A stretch of 60,515 nt of DNA from positions 1 to 60,515 of the forward strand of contig JAPLJJ010000087.1 in assembly GCA_026388665.1 (NCBI GenBank), given 5' to 3'. This document shows, in pieces, positions 1-8,859 of the stretch. The stretch's first letter is position 1. Every line of letters starts with the position of its first letter. The notes beneath the pieces were generated by a model. It saw nothing but the letters and a program-made list of their open reading frames with translations. It did not search any database and was not told the DNA's origin. The stretch comes from Deltaproteobacteria bacterium. Its GTDB lineage: Bacteria; Desulfobacterota; Desulfomonilia; Desulfomonilales; Desulfomonilaceae. Both the position numbers and the translations under genes were made by a program.

Positions 1-636
1 GCATTGGAAAGGTGCGCCGCATTGCGGACCAATCGCTGTGGTCGGTTCCGGTCCGGAAAGGGTCTTTCGGAATTCAGCGACCCAGTTGGGGACTTCGTTC
101 TGAAGACTTAATGCAGCATCTGAGCAATCTTCAAAATGAAAAAGACCGTTATAATTATTGTCACCCGGATAAACAAATGATGTGTCAAGAACCGCCACCT
201 GAACAGATTCCAATCCTAGGCCCTGTCCTTGAATCACCCAAGCCTGAACAGCGCAGTCTTCGACATGGTAGTCCTTAAGCCTTGTTGAAGACTTGACTTC
301 CACCAGTTTGAAACCAGTGGAATTTGATAAAAGCACATCAGAACGTACCAAAACTCCGTCGTGCTGAAATGTAGCCTCAAAAATCGGGGAAAATGAATTA
401 TGGTTGAGAATCTGATTTGTGGCCTCAAGCGCCAGACCAAGATTGTCATCATGACTTATCAATACTCCATCAGGATACTGTTGGCGGGCTACTTCGTGAA
501 CATCTTGTCCTCTAGCCAACAAACGACCCGTGACTTTTGTCTGCATAGCCAGTTCAGGTCTATGAACTTCCAGGAATAGCCGTTTGACACATTGACGACC
601 GGAAAGTATTTTGGATTTTGATAAGTAGGTTTTCAT
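1..636 (-). CDS. DUF2779-family Cas4/RecB-like nuclease, N-terminal part (cut by window edge)
   Basis: Reading the minus strand from an ATG near the right end gives 212 codons with no stop before the window edge, so the C-terminus is missing. The product opens with a typical DUF2779 start (LSKSKILSGRQCVKRLFLE). It shows PD-(D/E)XK nuclease features: Asp100 in VRSDVLL, Glu113 and Lys115 in LVEVKSS, and Gln131 in a QAW motif. Cys16 plus Cys206 and Cys212 (GPQCGAPFQC) match the Cys pattern that holds a 4Fe-4S cluster in Cas4 and AddB-like nucleases. Known family role: uncharacterised, RecB/Cas4-like. No cas genes are visible, so a CRISPR role is not implied. No strong ribosome-binding site precedes the ATG, so the exact start is less sure than the family. 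Confidence 0.82.
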   Translation of the reverse strand, partial: MKTYLSKSKILSGRQCVKRLFLEVHRPELAMQTKVTGRLLARGQDVHEVARQQYPDGVLISHDDNLGLALEATNQILNHNSFSPIFEATFQHDGVLVRSDVLLSNSTGFKLVEVKSSTRLKDYHVEDCAVQAWVIQGQGLGLESVQVAVLDTSFVYPGDNNYNGLFHFEDCSDAALSLQNEVPNWVAEFRKTLSGPEPTTAIGPQCGAPFQC

Positions 637-889
637 TTTGGGGTTCGCGCGAAAATTGTCAATTTAACTACCCGATCGACATTTATACAAGATTCTATCA
701 CATAACCGATGCCCCACACTTTTTTCTCTAACGGCATTAAACGAGAGATTGAAGGGCAATGGCAAGATATCTGGTTGGAATCGGTATCTTTCGAGTCTGG
801 CGCCTTGATGCCGTTCTTTACCCGCACACAATCCTATCTTTATTTTCACGACTGTCCTCCCCAACTATTCATACTACCCACACCCACAA

Positions 890-2980
890 CTAGTTATCGT
901 GTGTCACTTTCTCGGTGAAGCCGCCTTCAAGGATGTTGGCGCCGTTAGCTATTACCCAATCGAATATCTCAGCCTCGTTTATGCTGACCTTGGCGCCTTT
1001 TTGGAGATCTTTTCGCAACACCGGAGCATTCTCCAAGAAGCCGTCAAGAGACTTCCCCGTCCAGGCGTCAAGCGATACCCACATCCATTCGTATTGACCC
1101 CCGTTAGCTGGAAAACCCACTTTGACGGCATGAACCTGTTCTCCCGTTAGACTGGAGTCTTGAAAACTCTTCCTGAAGATGTCCAAACTGCTGAGCGCTG
1201 TCTTATGAGCTTCCAATATTTTCCGTCTCAACTCAATGAGATCCGGGCTGAGTATACCAACACGCTGTTGAGATGATTCGAGAACCGAGTGTTTTTCTCC
1301 GGACAGATCCTGATGTTGGGACTCAAGTCGATTGAAGAACTTAAGCGCCTCACACAGGGAATCCCGGCTCTTTGGCTTGCCCTCGTCCATATAGGGCGAT
1401 ATCTGGAAACTACCTTGCGGAAAATGCCCTTCGGTATCCGATTTCCGGTATTCAAAGGCGCACAATACCGACGAATCATGCACATGTATAGGCTGCGGTA
1501 TAATAGAGGAAACAGTTCTGAGATTCACAAGTGTTTCGCATACCCCTAGTACGAGTTTCGCAGCAGCTCCACCCAACTCCTTTGGAACGCCTTCGAGTTC
1601 CACATCCGGCAATCCAAACTTCTGCATACCGTGGCTATGCGCCCATAGACCGCCATCTTCATCCAGCAGTTCCAACAGAATGTTTGATTGAACTAATTGC
1701 CCGCCATCGTCATACAAATGCCTTTCCCATGCCCTCCTGCCCCACAATGCGTGTGAGATCGCGTCCTGAATTACACCTCCGGAAACATCCCTTATGGCTT
1801 CTACAAACTTGGTTAGAAAGATTATGTTCTCCAGTGCGAGTTCAGCAACGTCCGAAAACGTTATTCGTATTATCATCTGCGCATTGTTGAGAATGCCATA
1901 ATCAGCGGCCCCCAGCTCCCTGGCATTTAATTCAATCAGTTCCGCAGGGTAATCGAAAAGCTCACCCGCCTCTTCGCGAAGGATGTAATCAATTGTGAGT
2001 TTTTGTCTCGCAATTAGGTTTTCGAGGGTCTGAAGCTCACGGGACCTGTTTTGTCTGTTTGCCGGTTGTTGCAGAAAGCTCCGCTTGAGGTTGTCCCAAC
2101 TAGGAATGGTAGATGTAGGGGAGTAAACCCAGTATTCGCAATGACCTATCCAAAGAGCTGACTCAAGGTTCACAGAAGTGTCACTCTCGTTTTCTTTGCT
2201 CGATTTGGACTCAGTGGTCCCTCGGAGCGTTTTCAACAACTGGCTTCTCGGGGAGGATACCAGCAAGCGAGCGCGGCTACGTAAAGCCTTAAGCCCCTCT
2301 CTTCCCGACATTGAAAAGATTTTGTTAAAAGGGACCTTGCCCCCAAGGATAGCCCCAAGACTAAGTGACGAGCCGCCATTGAGTTCCCTACGGGCCTTGC
2401 GAAGCGCCGGATTCTTGTTGTCCATGGCCGGGCGGGTCTCAAATAAATGACGGGCTTCTTCCTCTCTACCGACCCGAATTAGCGCCAGCCCTAATCGACC
2501 GATGTCCCCGTCAGTAGGCTCAGAGGTTTGAGCTAAATACGATCCTGCCTGAATTGCTTCGGGATATTTCTCTTGCGCCAAGTACACCTTGAGAAGCGCC
2601 TGCAACACATCTTTGTCATTGGAGTCCTGATTGTGAACTTGCGTCAAGAATTCCTCGGCCTTCTTGGCCTCTCCAACGGACGCGTACCCCAATCCTAGGG
2701 CCCTAACACTATTCTCCAGAGCGCCGTATTTCCGAACAAGCGATTCCAGAGCGCAAACCACTTCCCTGGTAATGCCGCCGCCGTTCAGAATGCGACTCGA
2801 AAACGCAAGGATCTTGTGCCGGACTTCTTCGGGAATTGATTCAACTTCAACCGGTTTCCAAGTCTTGGGAATCTTGGCGTGACAATGTGGACAGTTGAGA
2901 AAATCTTCGGATATGTTTAAGAATCTTTCATCAGAAAGGCTTTGGAGATAACCACAGTCGGGGCAGCGGACCTGAACCAT
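890..2980 (-). CDS. zinc-ribbon / TPR / DUF2314 protein of unknown function
   Basis: A 696-residue soluble protein. Cys6-x2-Cys9 and Cys30-x2-Cys33 form an N-terminal zinc ribbon of the kind found at the front of MJ0042-like proteins. Residues of roughly 60-200 are helical TPR-like repeats (GEAKKAEEFL, KYPEAIQAG, GREEEARHLF). A long middle part is unrecognised. The last 70 residues match DUF2314 (EYEWMWV-like strand, GFLENAP, KGAKVSI, DWVI, GGFTEKV). I start at the second ATG because GAGGAG lies 7 nt before it; the ATG 15 nt upstream overlaps that site. No signal peptide or membrane segment is visible, so it is probably cytoplasmic. Function unknown; DUF2314 has no established activity. Confidence 0.85.
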   Translation of the reverse strand: MVQVRCPDCGYLQSLSDERFLNISEDFLNCPHCHAKIPKTWKPVEVESIPEEVRHKILAFSSRILNGGGITREVVCALESLVRKYGALENSVRALGLGYASVGEAKKAEEFLTQVHNQDSNDKDVLQALLKVYLAQEKYPEAIQAGSYLAQTSEPTDGDIGRLGLALIRVGREEEARHLFETRPAMDNKNPALRKARRELNGGSSLSLGAILGGKVPFNKIFSMSGREGLKALRSRARLLVSSPRSQLLKTLRGTTESKSSKENESDTSVNLESALWIGHCEYWVYSPTSTIPSWDNLKRSFLQQPANRQNRSRELQTLENLIARQKLTIDYILREEAGELFDYPAELIELNARELGAADYGILNNAQMIIRITFSDVAELALENIIFLTKFVEAIRDVSGGVIQDAISHALWGRRAWERHLYDDGGQLVQSNILLELLDEDGGLWAHSHGMQKFGLPDVELEGVPKELGGAAAKLVLGVCETLVNLRTVSSIIPQPIHVHDSSVLCAFEYRKSDTEGHFPQGSFQISPYMDEGKPKSRDSLCEALKFFNRLESQHQDLSGEKHSVLESSQQRVGILSPDLIELRRKILEAHKTALSSLDIFRKSFQDSSLTGEQVHAVKVGFPANGGQYEWMWVSLDAWTGKSLDGFLENAPVLRKDLQKGAKVSINEAEIFDWVIANGANILEGGFTEKVTHDN

Positions 2981-3042
2981 ATCGTAACTCCTCAAATGAC
3001 TGGCGCCTGAAGAGGATGAACCGTATACGGCTACGGTTAAAC

Positions 3043-3071
3043 TTGAACTAAAACTTTCATAATTTTATACA
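3043..3071 (+). promoter_or_regulatory. probable sigma-70 promoter of asnB
   Basis: TTGAAC, 17 bp, then TATACA, about 75 bp before the asnB ATG in an AT-rich gap. A perfect 10-bp palindrome (CCGTATACGG) lies just upstream at 3021-3030 and could be an operator. Assigned by eye from consensus only. Confidence 0.4.
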
Positions 3072-3145
3072 AATGTCAAATATTATATACTAATTAATAG
3101 CATAGTGATATTAGTCCACGAAGCTGGATTGTGTGAGGCTTGTAA

Positions 3146-4999
3146 ATGTGTGGCATTACGGGAATTGTTGACTTTGTAAATGATCCGTCTGAACAGATTC
3201 TGGAGAGAATGACCAGGGCGTTGACACATAGGGGACCAGATGCGGGGGGATTGTGCAAATTCCGGGATTGTGCGATGGGGCATAGGCGACTTTCGATTAT
3301 TGACCTGACTGAGTCGGCCAATCAACCTATGTTTTCAGACGATGGGTTCATTGCCATAGTTTTCAATGGAGAAATATATAATTTCAAAGAATTACGTAAA
3401 TTACTTGAGTTTCAAGGTGAGAATTTCCGGACAAGATCTGATACTGAAGTTCTTTTGAGGCTATACATTAATATGAAAGAACGGATGCTTTCCCGCCTCA
3501 ACGGAATGTTCAGTGTAGCCATCTGGGATGATAAAGAAAAACGATTATTTTTAGCTCGGGACAGAGTCGGAAAGAAGCCACTCTACTACTCGAGTCATGG
3601 CAAAAGGATATCTTTTTCATCGGAATTAAGCTCTTTAATTGAAGATCCTGATGTCCCGCGTTCGATCGACCGACAGGCTATGTCGGAGTATTTTCTCTAT
3701 GATTTCATACCTGCGCCGCATACAATTTTTACTAGCGTAAAGAAACTCCCGGCAGGCCACATGGCCATTTTTGACAGATCCGGCATCCGTGTTTCGCGAT
3801 ATTGGACCCCGCCGGTTCCAGAAACAGGGTTGAATTACCAGACATGCAAGACCGCCTTATTAGATATCCTTTCTGATTCCACGGACAAAAGATTGGTGGC
3901 GGATGTGCCTCTTGGCGCGTTTCTGAGCGGCGGCATAGATTCGACCCTGATAACCGCGCTCATGTCAAAATCAGCGAGATCTAGAGTTAGGACTTTCAGC
4001 ATCTCCTTTCCAGGCACGACACACGATGAATCCCAGTGGTCGAGGTTGGCTGCGGAATCAATTGGTTCGGACCATACAGAGCATCGGGTTGATTTCGATA
4101 TAGAAAATCTATTCACCAAGATTGTAAGGCATTTTGGGGAGCCATTTGGGGATTCCTCAGCTATACCGACATGGCGCCTTTGCAGGGAGACACGAAAAAG
4201 CGTCACCGTGGCTCTCTCCGGAGATGGCGGTGATGAGTTGTTTGGGGGATATGAGCGTTATCTCGCGCGTAGGCTGCAAAACATTTATGATTGTCTACCC
4301 AAGACACTCAGAGAAAAGATGATCGAGCCGCTTGTTGTCAAGACAAGGGCCACCACTAATTACTACGGATTCAGCCTAACCAAGAAACTAAAACTTTTCA
4401 TTGAAGCTTCGGCGCGCATGAGAGCAGACCCCTTGGCGTTGACCCCTCAAACATATACTCGCGAGGAAGTTAATCTACTGACCGGTTTTAGTTACGATCC
4501 GGGGCTGGATCCTGCCGTAGCTCAAGCCGAACAATGGTTAGGCCTGGATACTGTGACCAGAATGATGTTCACGGACATTCAGACATACCTTGCGGAAGAT
4601 ATCCTTACAAAGGTAGATCGTATGAGTATGGCCCATGCGCTTGAGGTCAGAAGCCCTTTTCTGGACCATCGCATGGTCGAATTTGCGTGTAGGCTCCCTT
4701 TGAGCTTCAAGATTAAGGGAGGAACGACAAAACTAATCCTGCGAGATGTAGCGCAAGGATGGGTCCCAACGGCCATACTCAAACGTTCTAAGCAAGGTTT
4801 TCAGGTCCCACTTGGGGAATGGTTCAAGAACTCTTTGAAACACTGGGCTGAACAACGTCTGTTCGACTATGACACAGGGTTGCTTAACAAGAACTCAATT
4901 GAGAAGATCTGGAGAGACCATCAAAACGGGCGTTCGGATAACACCGCGAAAATATGGCTGATACTGTTCTTTAACGAGTGGAAGGCACAGTTTGCGTGA
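3146..4999 (+). CDS. asnB: asparagine synthetase, glutamine-hydrolysing (AsnB family)
   Basis: The 617-residue protein has both halves of a class II glutamine-dependent asparagine synthetase. Cys2 directly after the initiator Met is the glutaminase nucleophile (MCGITGIVD), and HRGPDAGG, HRRLSIID and FNGEIYN are the GATase motifs within about residues 1-190. The ATP-pyrophosphatase half has SGGIDS at 261-266 and SGDGGDELFGGY later. It would make asparagine from aspartate, ATP and glutamine in the cytoplasm. Length is normal for the family. Members of this family also amidate other substrates (lipopolysaccharide or peptidoglycan related), and the neighbours do not decide between these. GTGAGG precedes the ATG. 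Confidence 0.93.
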   Translation: MCGITGIVDFVNDPSEQILERMTRALTHRGPDAGGLCKFRDCAMGHRRLSIIDLTESANQPMFSDDGFIAIVFNGEIYNFKELRKLLEFQGENFRTRSDTEVLLRLYINMKERMLSRLNGMFSVAIWDDKEKRLFLARDRVGKKPLYYSSHGKRISFSSELSSLIEDPDVPRSIDRQAMSEYFLYDFIPAPHTIFTSVKKLPAGHMAIFDRSGIRVSRYWTPPVPETGLNYQTCKTALLDILSDSTDKRLVADVPLGAFLSGGIDSTLITALMSKSARSRVRTFSISFPGTTHDESQWSRLAAESIGSDHTEHRVDFDIENLFTKIVRHFGEPFGDSSAIPTWRLCRETRKSVTVALSGDGGDELFGGYERYLARRLQNIYDCLPKTLREKMIEPLVVKTRATTNYYGFSLTKKLKLFIEASARMRADPLALTPQTYTREEVNLLTGFSYDPGLDPAVAQAEQWLGLDTVTRMMFTDIQTYLAEDILTKVDRMSMAHALEVRSPFLDHRMVEFACRLPLSFKIKGGTTKLILRDVAQGWVPTAILKRSKQGFQVPLGEWFKNSLKHWAEQRLFDYDTGLLNKNSIEKIWRDHQNGRSDNTAKIWLILFFNEWKAQFA

Positions 5000-5128
5000 T
5001 CATTGCTCAGAAATGTCCGTCAAGGCAGTTTGGCCGTAACTTTTATATTTTGGCGCGGCGCCCGGATTGACTTCATTCAATGTAGAGATTATACCGATGC
5101 AGATTTGCGGTTTATTAAGGAGACTAAC

Positions 5129-5488
5129 GTGAAAAAAACGGAGAACGAACAGGGTCAGCAAAAGGGTCGGTCGAATATTTCATACTCAATCATGTCTCTG
5201 GTTTTTCCCGGTATGGGCCAAATTGTGAGGGGACGAATTCTAGCTGGTCTATTGTTTCTGATGAACGTAATTCTATATTTGGCGCCGCTTGCTCTCGTTC
5301 CCCAAAACGTCGAATATGACATCAAGACACCTTCTCTCTTGATAGCGCTAATTGTCTGGGCAGGCTCATCCCTGGACGCATTCCTGTATCGTAGCTCGTT
5401 CCTGATCATGGCGCTTCTGGTTTCCCTATTCAGCTTTGGCGCCGGTTTTTTCGGTTCTTTTCTCATCCTGCCCAGTTTGGACATATAG
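5129..5488 (+). CDS. small integral membrane protein, TM2/PGMGQ-like
   Basis: A 119-residue protein starting at GTG with AAGGAG 6 nt upstream. A longer reading from an ATG at 5003 has no ribosome-binding site and adds an unlikely leader. After a short charged N-terminus comes a PGMGQIVRGR motif, then three hydrophobic segments (ILAGLLFLMNVILYLAPLAL, LLIALIVWAGSSLDAFLY, FLIMALLVSLFSFGAGFFG). The Pro-Gly-x-Gly-Gln motif before a helical hairpin resembles small TM2-like proteins. Function unknown. It lies between asnB and the ABC ATPase gene, on the same strand, possibly co-transcribed with asnB. Confidence 0.7.
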   Translation: MKKTENEQGQQKGRSNISYSIMSLVFPGMGQIVRGRILAGLLFLMNVILYLAPLALVPQNVEYDIKTPSLLIALIVWAGSSLDAFLYRSSFLIMALLVSLFSFGAGFFGSFLILPSLDI

Positions 5489-5558
5489 ACAGATTCTGTG
5501 TTAAGTAATTGACCAAGAGATCGATATCCCTCGTCAAGCAATATAAACAAATCATTTG

Positions 5559-6533
5559 ATGACAAACTTATTGTTGGAAATTCGACGGTTGAAGGTCATT
5601 TTTAATTCCGATCGCGGGGTTGCCGTGGCGGTGAATGATATCAGCCTAAGCGTTGATCGAGGTCAAACGCTCGGACTGGTGGGAGAATCCGGTTGTGGCA
5701 AAAGTGTCACGGCCTTATCAATAATGCGTTTGATCGCGTCGCCGCCCGGGATCATCGCCAACGGCGAAATACTTTTTGAAGGTTCGGATCTCCTAAAGTT
5801 GTCGCCCGACGAAATGCGTTCGGTGCGAGGCGATGACATTTCGATGATATTTCAGGAGCCGATGACAAGCCTGAATCCGGTGTTCAGAATTGGTGACCAG
5901 ATTTCCGAGGTATACAGAACCCACCGAAAAATGAGCAAAAAGCTGGCGTTCGAGGCCGCTGTCGATATGCTGAAAACGGTTGGAATGCCATCCCCCGAAG
6001 AAAGGGCGCGAGACTATCCTCATCAGATGAGTGGCGGTATGCGGCAACGCGTGATGATTGCCATGGCGCTGGCGTGCAACCCTAAACTCATGATCGCCGA
6101 TGAACCTACCACTGCTCTGGATGTAACAATTCAAGCGCAGATACTCGACCTCATGAACGAGATAAAACACAGCAAGGACACCGGCATTATTCTTATTACT
6201 CACGATTTAGGAGTAGTTGCGGAAATGGCGGATAAAGTTGCTGTCATGTACGCGGGTCTCATTGTAGAGGAAGCTGATGTCAAAACACTCTTTGCTAACC
6301 CACTCCACCCGTACACCGTGGGGTTATTGAAATCCGTCCCTCGAATCGATAAGGAAGCAAAGTCTAAGGGCTCCAGACTCTTCATGATCCCCGGTATGGT
6401 TCCCGATCTTATCAACCTGCCGCAGGGCTGTGTGTTTAGGGAAAGATGCCTGGAGGCCGGAGAGGTTTGCCTGAGTCCTCCGGAATTGGAAAGAAAAGAT
6501 TCTGGAGCGCTTGTGCGCTGTTGGATGAGATAA
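5559..6533 (+). CDS. dppD: oligopeptide/dipeptide-type ABC transporter ATP-binding protein
   Basis: A 324-residue ATPase of the OppD/DppD type. Walker A is GESGCGKS (residues 42-49), followed by the Q-loop in [12 protein letters not shown], the signature MSGGMRQRV, Walker B in [13 protein letters not shown], and the H-loop LITHD. The C-terminal oligopeptide-binding extension ([12 protein letters not shown] ... GCVFRERC) is present. It would power import of peptides or nickel-type ligands at the inner membrane. Unusually, no permease, binding protein or second ATPase (DppF) is adjacent within the window. ATG chosen over the TTG one codon upstream; the ribosome-binding site is poor. dppD is a family label, not a proven orthologue. 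Confidence 0.88.
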   Translation: MTNLLLEIRRLKVIFNSDRGVAVAVNDISLSVDRGQTLGLVGESGCGKSVTALSIMRLIASPPGIIANGEILFEGSDLLKLSPDEMRSVRGDDISMIFQEPMTSLNPVFRIGDQISEVYRTHRKMSKKLAFEAAVDMLKTVGMPSPEERARDYPHQMSGGMRQRVMIAMALACNPKLMIADEPTTALDVTIQAQILDLMNEIKHSKDTGIILITHDLGVVAEMADKVAVMYAGLIVEEADVKTLFANPLHPYTVGLLKSVPRIDKEAKSKGSRLFMIPGMVPDLINLPQGCVFRERCLEAGEVCLSPPELERKDSGALVRCWMR

Positions 6534-6574
6534 CTATACTTGTGACATCGATGTATTGAAAAAAGGAGTTTTTG

Positions 6575-7141
6575 ATGAACGACTCGTCAAGTGTTCAACC
6601 TTATGAAATTGAGAGTTCAGGGGCTTACGTCAAGATCAAATACAAGGTGAGGATAGTGGGCGGCCTTATTCTAAAAGGGGCAACCGAACCGGAAGTAATG
6701 GATTTTGTCACTGGTTACCGTCAGGTCGTCCCTGGTTTGGAAAAAAGACTGGTTGGTGAAAAACAGGGAAGGAAATTGGTTTTCGATATCCCAGCCAAAG
6801 AAGCTTTCGGTTTACGAGATGAAAAAATGGTGTTCGTGAAGAAGATGGAAGAATTTCATTTTCCCCCAGGTTACAAGCCGTACCCGGGCATGGAGATTTC
6901 AGTAATCTGCAATGCGGATGAAGGCCCCGGTAGTGTTACAATCAAAGAAGTTCGCGACGATGGAATTGTTATAGATTTCAATCATAACCTGGCTGGCCAT
7001 GCCCTTGGTTATGAGCTTGAAATTATTGAGGCGCGGCAGGCCAGTTCTACTGATGTATGCGCTGAGTGGGATAATAAGACACAAGACGAATCATCGTGCG
7101 GTTGCGCCCCTCAAGAAATAGTCCTTGGAGAAGGTTCATAA
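6575..7141 (+). CDS. slyD: FKBP-type peptidyl-prolyl cis-trans isomerase, SlyD-like
   Basis: 188 residues; ATG with AAGGAG 6 nt upstream. The FKBP fold is read from YKVRIVGGLIL, PGLEKRLVGEKQG, FDIPAKEAFG and the C-terminal strand FNHNLAGHALGYELEIIEA. The middle stretch (KKMEEFHFPPGYKPYPGM...) fits the insert-in-flap chaperone domain that marks SlyD proteins. The tail is rich in acidic residues and has Cys-Gly-Cys (SSCGCAPQ), a short version of the metal-binding tail of SlyD. Expected role: cytosolic proline isomerase and chaperone, possibly for nickel enzymes such as hydrogenases; that last point is inference. It follows the ABC ATPase gene by 41 bp and may share its transcript. Confidence 0.88.
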   Translation: MNDSSSVQPYEIESSGAYVKIKYKVRIVGGLILKGATEPEVMDFVTGYRQVVPGLEKRLVGEKQGRKLVFDIPAKEAFGLRDEKMVFVKKMEEFHFPPGYKPYPGMEISVICNADEGPGSVTIKEVRDDGIVIDFNHNLAGHALGYELEIIEARQASSTDVCAEWDNKTQDESSCGCAPQEIVLGEGS

Positions 7142-7147
7142 AAATCA

Positions 7148-7174
7148 AAGCGCCTTCGTATCACACAGGCGCTT
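7148..7174 (-). terminator. hairpin terminator between convergent slyD-like and kinase genes
   Basis: AAGCGCC and GGCGCTT form a 7-bp stem with a 13-nt loop. On the minus strand the stem is followed by TTTGATTTTT, so it best serves the kinase gene, whose stop codon lies in the loop. The plus side has no T-run but the stem sits right after the slyD-like stop. Confidence 0.5.
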
Positions 7175-8738
7175 GAAAAAGGCAGAAGCCCCCATGGGTA
7201 TTTGGGGTTTCCCTCACAGGAAGCCAGATGGTGAATGTCGTTCCGTCCTCATCGGACTTCACCGAAATAGAACCGCCGTGATCCTCAACTATCTTTTTGC
7301 TGACAGTTAGTCCCAAGCCTGTACCGTGTTCTTTGGTCGTGAAAAATGGATTGAATACGTTCTGGATAACATCAGGCGGAATTATGGGACCGCTATTCCG
7401 GATCTTCATTTCAAAAAAAGTCCCTGAATCCAGGGAGCCTGTTTTCAGGGCCTTGTCACTAGGAATCGAAACGCCTGTTTCCAAATCAATCACCCCACCT
7501 TCGGGTGAAGCTTCAATTGCGTTGGACACCAAATTCAACGCCAATTGCTGGAAACGCCCAGGGTCAAGGGGTATCTCTCCAATTTCTGTCCCAAGATTTA
7601 CGCTAAGCTGAATCTTCTTTTCGACAATGCGGCTTTCAGTGATCGCTATAATATACTTAATAAGGTCGTTGGGGTTGATTGCTTGAGCCCTTATATTGCC
7701 TTTTCTTGTAAATTCTATCAAACGGTCCAGTATCCTCTCCAGCCTCTGGATCTCAGATATTATAATGTTCACGTATTGTTTCTGGCGATCAAGATCAATG
7801 AACTCATCACCCTCCAGCGACTTGGCCAGCCTTCTGGCAAATCCTCCAACAATGGCCAATGGCTGCCGCAGTTCATGGGCCACCTCAGCGGTATGATCTT
7901 CAATAGCTTTGCACTTGCCTGATTCAACTATGTGCTCGTACAACTCGTCGATAATTTTTATCTTTTCTACAAGAGCCGCTCGCGAAGCCCTCAATTCCTC
8001 TTCAAGTTTGCGGCGAACCGTTCTGTCCCGCATGACGCCTTCAAAACCGAGAGTCTTCTCTGCCTCATTGAACGATACTTTCATCCGAATTCTGGCATAT
8101 TTTCGCGCCCCATTCGTGTCGACCACAACCACTTCTTCGTCCCAAATTGATTCTGGTTCGAGTCCGGAAATATTGTTGAGCCTTGATCTATCTTCCGGAG
8201 CAATATAATCCTTGAGAGGGGTTTCCAAGACATGTCGTACAGAAAAACCCAAGAATCTCTCTATCTGTGTGTTCACAAAAGTGAAATTACCTTGACCGTC
8301 CAGTGAAAAGATAACATCGGGTGACTGTTCCACAAGGTTCCTGTACAATCTCTCGGAATCTCTTATCCATTCGAGGTCTCGCTTCCTCTGTGTGATGTCG
8401 ATGGATAGTTGACTCGCTCCTATTATTTCCCCGTTGTCGTTTCTGATCGGTGTAGCGGTGTTATCCAGCCATATCGTCATATCATTTTTGTCGTATCGAA
8501 CTCCTTCACCAACCGCTCTATCAGCGCCTCGAAAAACCTTTTCCACGAGACAATCGGGGCACACATCAGGTCTCTTGTTTACAAATTCATAGCATTTCTT
8601 GCCTGTCGGATCGCCGAAGACCTCTTTGAGCAAATCGTTGGCAAAAGTTACCATGAAATCCGTGTCAACTTCCCAGTACATTTGTCCGGCGCTAGTCAGC
8701 AAGGCGCCGAATCTTTCCTTAACATTGCTGTTTGGCAA
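7161..8738 (-). CDS. PAS-domain sensor histidine kinase
   Basis: 525 residues, no membrane segment, so probably a soluble sensor. Two PAS domains: the first (about 10-115) carries Cys49, Cys60 and Cys63 (a CYE...CPDC pattern); the second spans about 130-240 and ends in a PAC-like segment (GFEGVMRDRT). A coiled linker leads to the HisKA region with phospho-acceptor His288 (VAHELRQPL), then the ATPase domain with the N-box around Asn406 and GTGLGL at 472-477. The start is TTG, chosen because GGAGG lies 5 nt before it. No partner response regulator is adjacent; the nearest receiver in the window is 50 kb away. Signal and target are unknown. Confidence 0.9.
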   Translation of the reverse strand: MPNSNVKERFGALLTSAGQMYWEVDTDFMVTFANDLLKEVFGDPTGKKCYEFVNKRPDVCPDCLVEKVFRGADRAVGEGVRYDKNDMTIWLDNTATPIRNDNGEIIGASQLSIDITQRKRDLEWIRDSERLYRNLVEQSPDVIFSLDGQGNFTFVNTQIERFLGFSVRHVLETPLKDYIAPEDRSRLNNISGLEPESIWDEEVVVVDTNGARKYARIRMKVSFNEAEKTLGFEGVMRDRTVRRKLEEELRASRAALVEKIKIIDELYEHIVESGKCKAIEDHTAEVAHELRQPLAIVGGFARRLAKSLEGDEFIDLDRQKQYVNIIISEIQRLERILDRLIEFTRKGNIRAQAINPNDLIKYIIAITESRIVEKKIQLSVNLGTEIGEIPLDPGRFQQLALNLVSNAIEASPEGGVIDLETGVSIPSDKALKTGSLDSGTFFEMKIRNSGPIIPPDVIQNVFNPFFTTKEHGTGLGLTVSKKIVEDHGGSISVKSDEDGTTFTIWLPVRETPNTHGGFCLFQAPV

Positions 8739-8754
8739 TCCCGCCTCCGGGTTA

Positions 8755-8778
8755 TTGATCCGCGGATCAACCGCGGTT
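8755..8778. promoter_or_regulatory. double palindrome upstream of the histidine kinase gene
   Basis: A perfect 16-bp palindrome, TTGATCCGCGGATCAA, runs straight into a second 10-bp palindrome, AACCGCGGTT, sharing two bases. It lies 17 bp before the TTG start of the kinase gene. Such a site is what a dimeric repressor would bind, but it is so close to the start that it may act on translation or on an upstream promoter. No regulator is known for it. Confidence 0.45.
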
Positions 8779-8859
8779 CAGACGATTATCTTCAACTACC
8801 CCATAATTGTCTAGGCTTAAGTTTTGTTGTAATTGGAATATTGGGAGTGGGTAACATCT

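Noticed and set aside
637-889. Small open frames on both strands between the nuclease and the zinc-ribbon gene
   Set aside because: They overlap each other in opposite frames, have no ribosome-binding site and no recognisable motif; treated as intergenic.
1531-1890. A 119-codon frame opposite the zinc-ribbon/TPR gene
   Set aside because: His/Pro/Arg-rich shadow of the real coding strand.
3835-4206. A 123-codon frame opposite asnB
   Set aside because: Antisense shadow of the synthetase domain, with no family match and no ribosome-binding site.
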